Shown here: positions 33,588-44,300 of the stretch, in pieces | How the letters are laid out: each line of letters begins with the position of its first letter | Position numbering within the stretch: the stretch's first letter is position 1 | Source: Apricaphanius iberus | Taxonomy: Eukaryota > Chordata > Actinopteri > Cyprinodontiformes > Aphaniidae | Length of the DNA: 64,000 nucleotides | Reading direction: 5' to 3' | NCBI GenBank assembly: GCA_028564705.1 | Contig: JAPXFQ010002909.1 | Span: 62,001 to 126,000, forward strand | Notes under the pieces: generated by a model | The model's input: only the letters and a program-made list of their open reading frames with translations | Databases searched by the model: none | What the model was told of the DNA's origin: nothing | Translations under genes and position numbers: made by a program

Positions 33588-34240
33588 TTCTTAAAGCTGC
33601 ATTCAGGAGAATTTATTTTATTTATTAAAGTTTTATATATCCTTAAAATTATGTGCGGTTCAGTACTATGATAAAAGGCTAGTTCTCCACAACATTTTTT
33701 TTTCTTAAATCCCTCCTTCCACCCATAGATCCCCATGCAATTCACACTGACCGGCAAAATATTTTTATCCAATAGAATTCAAGTTTTTGCCGTGTTGATT
33801 GTCAATCAACGTGCGCATCGCAAAAACCTGTGGAGATGAGGCCGTGCAGAAAGGCCGCTCCGTGTCTTCCTGTCTTCACCATAATGGCAGAAAGCTGACA
33901 TGGAGAGGAGAAGTCACAGCAAACCGCTGCCAAATAGTTAGCCATTCCCCAGCTACCCAAGGCTACATCAGCGAAAAACTCAAAAAACGGTTGTTACGTC
34001 GATATGTGTCCTCCCCTCGATTTACATCAGAGATGCTTTTTAACATGGAGATAGGCTACCATCGAATCTTAAAAGGCTTCAAACCGACGCAGCTTTGGAC
34101 ACATTTCTGCTGAGGTAAGACAGTCTAATATTCAGTAAAGCAAATCAATATAATATTTTATTTATAAAGTACACAATGACACGTGCAAGAATGCACGCCC
34201 CCCACCCACCCCGAAATAATGCAGAATGTGGCTTTAATAG
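33588..34240. mobile_element. Candidate inverted-repeat element at TTAA (~650 bp)
   Basis: The left end TTAAAGCTGCATTC and the right end GAATGTGGCTTTAA are near-inverted repeats, each at a TTAA. TTAA duplication is typical of piggyBac and Kolobok elements. Inside is a 104-codon open frame (33799-34113) without a recognised domain. Confidence 0.4.
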
Positions 34241-36100
34241 TCCATTTATGAATGTTGTACAATTTAAAAGTTAAAACGATCAGGAACCTTCAGTCTTTAA
34301 AAAAGTTCTGCTGAGAAACATAAAACATTTTTATTTGTCCAGGAAACTTCAGAACAATCTGCAAAAATGTCTTGAACATTTGTACCAAACCTTCAGGTCC
34401 GTCCAGGTTCTACAGAGTAAATTTGGATGCTAAACAACAGTCCAAGCATGCAGGTTATGAAAGAGGCCAACATACATGTTCAAAGAGTTCATTTAAGGAA
34501 ATATGTGCATGCAAAATAAGAGTTTTCAGACGGGTTGAATATTTCCGGGATAAAACCTTTTTTTTTCTGATTAAAAACAGCAAATTATTGGTTCTAGATG
34601 ACATCTTAATACCTTGGATGGACTTTGACACAAAGACCTCCAGAAAATGTCAAATAAAACACAATAAAACTTCAACAAGCTGGATACTAAAAAAAACAAA
34701 CTAAAACTAGGAAGTCAGAGTTGTACAGGAACAATAAAACATTTTTACTTAAAGTCGGTGACATAAATTGTATCCCATGTTTTATTATACAAATCCATCC
34801 ATCCATCCGTTACTTCGTTCTTCCATTCATCCTTTCATCCATCCATGGTTTCAGACTGTGAGGGAGAATCTAGGAGTACCTGCTGAGAACCCACACGATC
34901 CCACAGGGATTTGAACCCAGGACCTTTTTGCCACATTGCTACAGTTCCAACTGCTTCACTCTGGCCTCCCTGATCAGGATCACAGTCTAGTTTTATTCTT
35001 TATATATTTAGGCCTCTGTTTTAAATGTAAACATAAACTCATCTAAATGTGCAAAACTAAGTTATTCTTGTACAAACCAGAAAAAGAGGTTAAAAGCTAC
35101 AAAAAGTAAAAAAAATAATTGTCTTTAAAAGTTTAAAGAATAAGCAGTCCGATCGTTAGACTTTTAGATTTGACTGAAATCTTCACTAGAATTAAGTGAA
35201 TGTTTACAAACAGAAAAAGTTTTCTAGAACTGTTCATGCACTGCATCAAGTATCACTAATATATTTTGTTCCGGGCCAAACAGATTTGGCGTTTATTTAA
35301 AAAGATGTCTGAATATGTGATAAATATGTATATTTACCATGTCAGTAATTCACTGCTTATTCACTTTTTTTAACACAAATAACTTAACCTAACCTAACCC
35401 TAACTAACTAATTCAACTAAACATAATTTTGTAATTCCCATCAATGGCTAATAATGTCACTGTCAAACTGGTTGTCCCACAAGGCTGTGTATTTAGTCTT
35501 CTGTTTATTTAAAAATTCTAACCACTGAGAATACCAATTAAGTTTATTGTACAGCTATAATTTAAGCAATCAGTGCTGTCACACTAGGGACACAAAGCTG
35601 TTGTTGAAAAATCTATCATAATCTCAAAACCAAATTTTCACAGTTAAGAGACATACATGAGTAGGGTACGTTGTTTTTATTCATCCTGTCTGAACTTGGA
35701 TGTTAAAGAGTGAAAGTACTTCAGCTTAACATACTACAATAGAGGACATCAAATATTCTCTCATCACATATTGAACTATTAGCAGTAGATTTTTATCTAT
35801 GAATTTGCCACTGGACCAGTGCTATTTTGGCTACGGTTTACATTTCACTATCAGCTAGTTGTTGCTAAGCTACTGAAACAACAACCCAATCCGTTCTTGG
35901 CAATATATGATGATTTTAATAATGTCTCACTCTCTGCTATACCTTAAATATTTCATCAGTTTATGATCTGGTCTATCAAAGACAACCAAATGTTGGATTT
36001 GTTGAGAAAGTCAATGGTGCATACATCAGATCAGATTCTCGTTTTTCTCTGCACAAAACACAAACCCTCTTGTTCGTAAGCATTCTGGTATCAAATCAAC
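34241..36100. other. AT-rich intergenic sequence
   Basis: Contains a short (ATCC)n run near 34795 and a degenerate telomere-like run taacctaaccctaactaact near 35385. Nothing else is recognised. Confidence 0.4.
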
Positions 36101-37035
36101 AGTAATGAAGTAGTCAGAGGATCTGAAGAAGCTCTGAAGGGAAGTTTGGAGGCTACAGACTGGATTGCACTGTCAGCCACAATATTAGAGGACATTAATG
36201 CCATGATTGAGAATGTGACTGACTATATAAACTTCTGTGTGGACATCCTCCCCACCAAAACTATGAGATTCTTCCCTAATAACATACCCTGGATCAACAG
36301 AGATTTGAAGGAACTGCTAAACTGCTAAAGAATAAGAGAGCCTTCAGGGAGGGAGACCATGGGTTATTGAGGAGAAAACAAAAGCAGCTCCAACTTAGGG
36401 TTGGGGACAGCAAGGAGAAGTACAGGAAAAAGGGGGAGAGCAAGCTCAGAGATGTGGGGTCAGTGATGAAGAAGACGGCAGGCTTCAAGCAGAAGGATTG
36501 CTCCAGTGTTTAAGAAGACATCCTGGTCTATTTAGAGACCTGTAGCTCTGACTTCCCAAATCATGAAGGACCTGGAGAGCCTCCTGCTGAGCCACCTGAG
36601 TAAGCAAACTAGAACCTATCAGAACTCCTTGCAGTTTGCTTATTGCCGTGGGGATGGCGCTGAAGACACCATCATCAATCTGCTTCAACCAACTCTATGT
36701 CATCTGGACAAAGCAGGCAGCACTGTGAGAATCCTGTTCTTTGATTTATGCATTTAACACAATTCAGCCTGATTTGCTTTGTCAGAAACTCCTGAAGACA
36801 CAGGTGGAGGCCTCAACAATCAGCTGGATCAATGACTACCTGACAAACAGACCTCAGTTTATGAGACTGAAGGATTGTGGGTCAAACCAGCTGGTCAACA
36901 GCACAGGAGCACCACAAGGCACTGTACTCTCAGCATTCCTTTTCACTCTGTACACCTTAGACTTCCAGTGTAAGAGTATAAGAGACCTGTTATCTGCAGA
37001 AATACTCAGACGACTCTGTAATTGTCGGGTGTATC

Positions 37036-37333
37036 TGTCATGATTCTACACTTAGCTCCTCTCACCCCCTCATCATCATCCGCACCTGTTTTCAATCTCC
37101 AGCCACTCACCTTATAACCCGTCACCTCCCTTCAGTCAGCGCCGGATCATTACAGGAGTTCATTACTGATGTCCACCATGTGTGTGCGCCTGCCGTGTCT
37201 TTCCCTGTTGTCCTACATCTTCGTTCCTGCCATCCAGACCACCACCATCATCATTGTCATCATCGCTGTGCACGATAATAAACAACCTTGCACTCTGCGT
37301 TTGGGTCCATACCTTCCACCACGCTTCCTGACA
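37036..37333 (+). repeat. 5' long terminal repeat
   Basis: TG...CA ends. Contains cttataaccc (TATA-like) and gataataaac (AATAAA signal) some 150 bases later, as expected for U3-R-U5. A few percent different from the 3' copy, including a small indel in the CATCAT tract. Confidence 0.85.
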
Positions 37334-37353
37334 GAATGATACGGCCAGAAAAG

Positions 37354-38640
37354 ATGGACAGAGCGGAAGCTGTTGCCCAGGAGATCGCCGCCCTGCAGAA
37401 GGACGTCTGAGCTAATCTGTCCAGGATCTCCGCCTCTCCTCACGCGCCTCTGCGAATCTCCGGAGCTGAGGAGATCCTAAAGGTGGTTCCTCATTTTCGG
37501 AGGGTGTTCTCCGCCCAGGACCTTGTCGCACTGCAGATCGAGGCTGAGCAGGTTTACCAGGAGGCGTGGGAGGAGGTCGTCCGTCCACCCGCTCAGTCTT
37601 CACCTCCCAGTCATAGGCGGAAGTCCCGCCACGCTAGGGCTGTTTCTGGAAGCGGGGAGCAGAACACAGCTCCCGCACCGACAGCCAGCATGGGAGCTAC
37701 GGCCGTGAGCAATCCTCCGCTGACAGACGCTGCACCCTCAGCGTCTCACCACAGACAGCGCCGCCGACATGGAGGAGTGATTTCCGCATTGGAGGAAGGA
37801 GCAGTGAGCTCATCGCTGGTTCTCCCTGCTCCGAGCTGTGCACTGGCTCTGCCCAGGTCGTCTGCTTTAGCTTGCTCGGCCGCGAAGATGGCGTCTGCTT
37901 CAGTCTGTTCAACCTTCTCTTTCATTCAGTCTCTGCTCCCAGAGCCAACAGAGCGGCTGAATTGGCCACTGCCGGCGCCGGAGCAGCCAGTCTCAGGCCC
38001 AGCTTCACTAGCCAGGTTCCTTCATTCCCGTCAGTGAGAACCAACCAGATCCGTCTCTCTCTGCCGACAACCAGCCAAGCTTCCCCGCCGCTGCCTCGTC
38101 CGCAAGAGAAGACCGCCGGGCCATCCGCCCGTCTCCTGTCCCGTGAAGGGACGTCCGTTCAGCTTCCCGCTGGACCTCCGGGTCCCCAGGAGAGGATCGT
38201 CGGGCCATCCGCCCGTCTCCCGTCTCTCCAAGGGACGTCCGCCAGTCTTTCGTCCAGCCAGAGGACGCCATTCGGGCCGTCCGCCCGTCTCCCATCTCTC
38301 CAAGGGACGTCCGCCAGTCTTTCGTCCAGCCAGAGGAGGCCATTCGGGCCGTCCGCCCGTCTCCAGTCTCTCCAAGGGACGTCCGCCAGTCTTACGTCCA
38401 GCCAGAGGACGCAATCCGGGTCGCCCACCTGACACTCGTCCCGCCAGGGGACCCCATCCGGGCCGTCCGCCCGATACCCGTCCCGTGAGGGGATGCCACT
38501 TGGTCTGTCTGCCTGACCTCCATGGGCGTCAATACAGACACTCGGGCCCTCCTGCCGTAGGCCCCCTCCACCCACCATTGGAGGGATGCTTCTCTTTTTG
38601 TTTTCTCTCCCTCCACGGCGTCTGGAATCCGCCTTTAAGG
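37354..38640 (+). pseudogene. LTR-element long reading frame: helical N-terminus, Arg/Pro-rich 24-residue repeats
   Basis: ATG at 37354 opens MDRAEAVAQEIAALQKDV, followed by a TGA at 37408. The same frame then runs from ANLSRISASPHAPLRISG to a second TGA at 38035 and on through the repeats to the 3' LTR. Both TGA codons could be CpG decay of CGA (Arg). From about 38180 the frame encodes three 24-residue units of the form GRPPVSxLSKGRPPVFRPAR, then shorter GRPPDTRPAR units. There is no CCHC zinc knuckle or other known gag motif. The basic repeats may bind nucleic acid, which is inference. The remaining frames over the repeats are also open because the unit is 72 bp. Confidence 0.55.
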
Positions 38641-38652
38641 GGGGGGGGGTCC

Positions 38653-38944
38653 TGTCATGATTCTACACTCAGCTCCTCTCACTCCCTCATCATCACCCGT
38701 ACCTGTCTTCAAACTCCAGCCACTTACCTTATAACCCGTCACCTCCCTTCAGTCAGCGCCGGATCATTACAGGAGTTCATTCCCGATGTCCACCGTGTGT
38801 GTACGCCTGCCGTCTCTGTCCCTGTTGTCCTACATCTTCATTCCTGCCATCCAGACCATCATCATCATCACTGTGCACGATAATAAACAACCTTGCACTC
38901 TGCTTCTGCGTTTGGGTTCATACCTTCCACCACACTTCCTGACA
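38653..38944 (+). repeat. 3' long terminal repeat
   Basis: Direct repeat of 37036-37333, with a 6-base insertion (ctgctt) after gcact and a shorter CAT tract. Preceded by the polypurine tract at about 38636-38650. Confidence 0.85.
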
Positions 38945-39240
38945 GTATCAGAGATGGAGAAGAAGCTGAATACAGAGAGATGGTGGAGAGCTTTGTGGCA
39001 TGATGTGGAAACAATCATCTTACCTCAACTTTGAACAAAAGAAAGGAGATGATTGTAGATTTCAGAAGAAACAGGGAGAAGTCAAAGACTGTCTCCATCA
39101 TGGGAAAAGAAGTGGAGGTGGTTGAGGAGTACAGATACCTTGTTCACCTGGACAACAGACTGGAGAATCAACAATGAAGCTTCTACAAAAAGGGGTAGAG
39201 CAAACTAGACTTCTGAGGCTTCTTTAGATTCCCTATATTA

Positions 39241-41243
39241 CTGATTTATACTGAAGATATTTAATTTCTTGTGGAGATTAATGAAGTATTTTTAAACTGA
39301 ATAAAATCACAGCTACTTTTCCTGTCTTTTTCCCAACAGAACATAACCCAAAACATGATGTCTTATTGAATTTATTTACATGAACAGTGTTGTAAACTGT
39401 TGTGCTACAAAGAAAAAAAAACTTTAAAAGTAACTTTGGTATTTAACACAGTGTAATCAGTTAAATAATTTCCACATTTCACTGCTACATCAGTTGTTGT
39501 ACTACTACAAAAAGACAATACTGGAAGCTGTATTACTTTATAAAGGTATCATTAGAGAAGATAAAGCTGACTGAATCAGATTTGTTTTTCTTGCTACAGG
39601 TTAAAGCTGGTAAATAGCATCAGTTATTAGACAAAACCACAAGAAGCATCAAGCAGAGTCAGTGAACGAAGAAAGCATGACAGACCTCCTCACTACAGTT
39701 TGTTAGTAGAGTTACTCAGGAAGTGCAGAAAAATGAGAGCATTTCTTTAGTAAAGGAAGATATGATAAATAAATATTTAAATAAAAAAATAATTGCTATG
39801 TTTCTCATATTCTAATCTTAATAAAGTGACCAGTGATGCGGCTGGAATGCTGTTCGTCTTGGAATCACGGATATGATGTTAATTATTTCCAGGTCATTTT
39901 TATTGATTTAAAACAAAGAAAAGTCCAAAGAACCAAAAGGTTCGATGATTCTCAAACAGCCACCACCATAAAGTTTAAAGAGACCTTCCCTTATATCTCT
40001 GATGGATCCAGCACCTAAACATCACATCTCTACAGAACCACACAGAAGAATCTTCTGTCCAGTAGCCGGATGCAGAGGAAGCTACACTTTTCCTTGGTGG
40101 ATGCTAAAGAATAATACACATCCATGCTTGCAGCTGGACGCCATTTTGTTTAGTGCTGTTGGCTTTGTTGTGCAACTTGTCAAAGACTGATACACATTAG
40201 TTGCCACAAATTGCCAGTATGTGGAACAGCTTGCTCTACCATAGGATGGAGCAAAAACTGGAGGGAGAGGAACATTTCTTAGCATCAGAGTTTAATGCTG
40301 CCTGTGCTGAGGAGTGGCATTAAATGTGCATCTGCCTCTGAATTCTGAAGGAAAGTCCAAGAACTTTAACCCACAGGCTGAAATTTTAGCAATCAAGAAG
40401 ACATTAATGGTAGCTTTCTGTGAAAGGACATGAGGAGCAAAGCCTGTCATTCTGGTTCAAGTTACTGTTACCAATGTAACCTTTAATTTCGTGTGCAGAC
40501 GTAAAAGTCCACATTAATGATCCAAATGCACCAGTCTGGAAGGAAATGACTGTTTGGTTCTGATCACAGACTTGAAGTTCTGACATGATATGTGCAGACG
40601 TGTCTGTCTACAGACTGGGAACATTGACTCATCACAGTGTTTTCCACATTATGTTCATCTCACCAGTAACTTATATTTACCTCAACATTCCCGTTTTCAC
40701 AAGTGAAAGAACAAATTACTCCTATAAATCTGAGTCAGCCATCAGACAAACCTTATGTGAATTGGTAAACTTTGCTTCTTCGTTTCTTTTGTCAGTTTTC
40801 GTTTTTGATAAAAATGTGATAAATCTTGGTTTATCTCTTTAAAAAGTCTCAAATGAAAAGGATTACATTTTTCTTTGGCCCAACCTCTTAATATTATGAT
40901 ACATTCGCGTAGGCGGTCTCAGTCAGTTCACACATCCCACTGGTATGTCTAATGTTGGTTGTGGAATAAGAATATTGTACATCGTGATGGCGGATGATTG
41001 AACAGACCAGAGCTGAGCTACCTGCTACTCAGCACTGACCTCCAGAAACAACATCCAGCGTTTTTTGCCACCGTATTGCTTTTCCCTCCAGAACTCACTG
41101 CCATCTGTGGCCTTAGGTCGAAACGTTGCAGCGTTGCTTCATGCAGACATCAGGACGGTGACATGGATGAGGGCAGCGCTGGATGGATGACAGCAACCCA
41201 ACAGGTTCCCACAGTGTGCTGTGAAGACCCTTCCTCTCAGTCC
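39241..41243. other. Downstream region of ccdc136, nothing recognised
   Basis: About 2 kb without repeat structure or exon-like readings. It would hold the 3' UTR of terminal exon B, but no AATAAA appears on the minus strand within 600 bases of its stop. Confidence 0.35.
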
Positions 41244-41336
41244 TCAGGCTCTGGTGAAACTGGGTACCACCAAAACCACAATGACCACCACAGCGACCGC
41301 TGCCAACGCCAGGGTCCAGCCTTCAGACTCGCGTTT
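41244..41336 (-). CDS. ccdc136: ccdc136 candidate terminal exon B: alternative tail anchor
   Basis: The acceptor ctttgtttccag precedes 41336. A 30-codon phase-0 reading ends in TGA at 41246-41244: [20 protein letters not shown] then [10 protein letters not shown]. It is a hydrophobic helix preceded by charged residues, a typical tail anchor. It lies 1.6 kb beyond exon A in the same orientation and phase. I infer an alternative end of ccdc136; a separate gene is possible but no other exons for one are visible. Confidence 0.6.
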   Translation of the reverse strand, partial: KRESEGWTLALAAVAVVVIVVLVVPSFTRA

Positions 41337-44300
41337 CTGGAAACAAAGAGTCATGTTAGTAGCATCTGTGAAGGAGGATCTCGGCCACTTCCAAACACCA
41401 GTCTTCTGTTTAATCCCTGTTGGAGTAACTAGATATGTTGATGACTGTGAGTAGAGTCGACTGTCTGCTTTTAGAAATCAGCTCTGGATCGAGATAGAAC
41501 CAGTTTCTAAGTAACCAGCAGAGAATTTGGGTCTGAGTGGTTTCTGTGTAACAACGAGATAATTCCTGTTGCTGCTGGCCAAAGGTCCTCGGAGTCCTCC
41601 ACGTTCTCAACCATCCTAAACTCTTCCTGATGAGGCCCACACTCCAACAATCAGCCATTAAACCATAGGTAATGATCACAGCAACACAAGACAGAAGGTT
41701 ATCCCTTCAAAATGCTGAGTCTCTGAAAGATCAACCAACAAACTCCCCCTATTATGGTCAGAGACCTGATAAGAAAGGAGGAGAATAAAACATATCTAAA
41801 GTGACTATAACAACATCTCTGTTGAGTGTAGACTCCTTTTTAATATTTTCTTGATACGTGCATGGTCTCATTTGACGGATCTTGCTATGATTCCACCTTC
41901 TACACCCACAGCTGGACCACAAATCCCAGACAGAATCCACTCAGAATGTGAAGAAGGATGCCTCCCTATCATGGAACTACAACCATGATGGCATGAAACC
42001 AGCCAAGCCAGCTCATCAATGCATTTATCTTCCTGGTTGTACCTGTTGTCAATGGGTTTCCAGGGTGTTCCCAGGTGAGAAGGGATATATCGCTCCTCCA
42101 GAAGGTTCTGGATCTACCCCAACATGTCCCATCATTGAAAATGCCCAAAACCTCTCTAACAGGAGGTGGTCTTAGTCAGATGAACTGAACATGCTGACTT
42201 TGAGTGGATGTGGACTGGAGTGGAAGAGTTTGAAGGGTGGAAGCCACTCCCTAAAGATTACTCCTGCTTCAGATTTGGAGTCCAACCTTTGCATGTTGAA
42301 CTCACATCATTCAGACCTCACTGCCACACTCCATGCAGGATTCTGAAATGCTGAAAGCAAACTAAATCACTAAACTCACTACCATTTCTTACATCTGTAT
42401 TCGATTTGTCTATGATGACCTCCTTCCTTATGGGGTTGTTGGGTCTTCACTCAGTCAACTAACGCTGCTGAGATTAGATGAGATGATGATACTGCCCCCC
42501 CCCCCACACACACACACACACACACATTCACTAAGAGCTAGCATCACAGTGCCTACTTCACTTTAATGGATGAAGCCTTTTAAAGGTTATATGATGCCCC
42601 ATCATCATTGCTTTAGATGGGCTCCATCTGTTCTATTACTGGCGGAGGAACATGGCTTTGTACTGTAGACGAAAAAATGATGCTGAGCACTTCTAGCAAT
42701 CCAGAACTAATTACATTTATTCAGACATCTCAAGCTTATTTCTCATGATGTCAGTGAAGCCTTTGCTGTGCGTGCCTGAATGATGCACAGAGATCAGGAG
42801 CCTTAGGTTTAATCTAAAGTCCTCTGCAGCTAACTGCATGAAGGTGGTCTGAGTAAGTTCTGGTTTAGCAGTCACTCTTGGCTGCAGGAAGAAGCAAAGC
42901 CATGGCCATACCTGGTCCCCTTAGGACGCCAGCTCCTCCCACCAGCACCAAATCAACGCCACTATTACAATCAATCCTATGAAGGGGATGGAGAGAACGG
43001 GGGGCTCTGAAGGACGGGTGCAGCTCTGGGGAGAAGACAGGGTGGGGGTGTAGAGGGAGGAGGAAATAAAAGCAGAAAATAATCTGAGTACTAAAGTGAG
43101 ACGAAGTGACAGGGAGAATATCGGCAGGGAGCAAATCAAATGTGATTGGATGATACGGATAGAGAGATTTACAAGCTGACAGGTCAAGCATCAAAACAGA
43201 ATTTTATCATTAACTGTATAAAATTCATAGTAAACAGATGCAAAAATGCACAGTTGAAAGCATGCAGGCAAACAGATGGACAAGAAGCAACTGGACAACA
43301 GTGAAATGCAAAATGATCAGCCAACATGCTAACGCTATAATCCCACTGTGATGGTCTAAGGAGCAGCTGTAAGGTCACACAGAGGTCACTGAGGGTCGGA
43401 CACATTGGTTTAGCCTATGTTAGACACAGAAAATATGGGAACACTTGAATTACGATGGCAAGGGGTTTTATATTTTACCCGCCAAAGAGCTCAAATTAAA
43501 ACTACAGGTTCAACTACTAGAACAAGAATCACTCGTGTCAGACTAAGAACAATATGTGATGAGGAACACCCCAAAGCTACACGGTGTTGGTGTTAGAACC
43601 AGTGAACTTCTGTACAACAGTTTTGATTAGCAACAGGAAACAGAGAATCCAGGGCTGGACTCTTGGCCCAAATCTTCACGGTCCTACAGAATATTTTCTT
43701 CAAGTCATGAGTTCAGATTCTCAGGAATAATAAAAACACCTCATTTATGGTTTATCATGTCACTGTGGTCTCGTCTGAGGTCAACAAGATGAGAAAGGTG
43801 AGGTTCTACCAAAGGCCGATACTTCAGCCTACATTAAGCTGAGATGAGAACCATATCAAGATGAGTGACGGCCCAACCTGCAGCCATTAAATGTTGTTGA
43901 TACAGCAACAACCTGCTGCTCAATGTGAAGGCAATAATACTGTACTCTAAATTCTCCCAATGTAGCATCTTCTGAGAGGGATCATCCCACCAGGAGTCTC
44001 TAACTCTGTGTCAGGATGCAGTACACGCTAGAAGATCCCAACTCCACCAGGAGGAGCATGTAGATGATCCAAACGTCACGAAGGAATCATCAGATCAGCT
44101 TCAATACAAACCAATGACATGGACAGATAAAGGTGCTACTCAGTACCCTGAAACCTCCTTGTGAGCCTTCATTTTGATGTCTCAGCCTATAGCTGGTAGC
44201 TGAAGGTCACTGCCTTCCAGACCACCCATCTTCAAACTGATTTTTTACTTTGATGCAAACTCTCCACCCAGAATAAAGTCACCCAAGTCATTCAGATAAG

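Larger units (their letters stand above)
37036..38944 (+). mobile_element. Small LTR retrotransposon without pol (1.9 kb, TSD GTATC)
   Basis: The 298-bp 5' LTR (37036-37333) and 292-bp 3' LTR (38653-38944) start TGTCATGATTC and end TTCCTGACA. The 5-bp duplication GTATC flanks it (37031-37035, 38945-38949). A polypurine tract of A, A and a long G run sits directly before the 3' LTR. The interior has one long reading frame and no protease, RT or integrase motif. It is therefore non-autonomous and would need enzymes from a relative, probably Ty3-like, given the 5-bp duplication and LTR ends. Confidence 0.85.
36100..39240 (+). mobile_element. Decayed LINE interrupted by an LTR retrotransposon
   Basis: Before the interruption: the linker LEATDWIALSATILEDINAM, PWINRDLKELLN, then RT pieces PVALTSQIMKDLESLLLSHL, NSLQFAYCRGDGAEDTIINL, STGAPQGTVLSAFLFTLYTL and a YSDDSVIVGCI motif C. 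After it, from 38945, the same frame goes on as RDGEEAEYREMVESF, then the MIVDFRRNREKSKT block. The motif C line is cut exactly at the LTR element, whose removal restores the frame. It belongs to the jockey/Rex-like LINEs. It carries many stops. Confidence 0.8.

Noticed and set aside
35380..35410. Telomere-like taaccc repeat
   Set aside because: Too short and irregular (taacctaaccctaac) to be an interstitial telomere; probably chance in AT-rich DNA.
41221..41454. Plus-strand frames over ccdc136 exon B
   Set aside because: The minus-strand reading has an acceptor, a membrane helix and a stop; the Thr-rich plus reading is its shadow.
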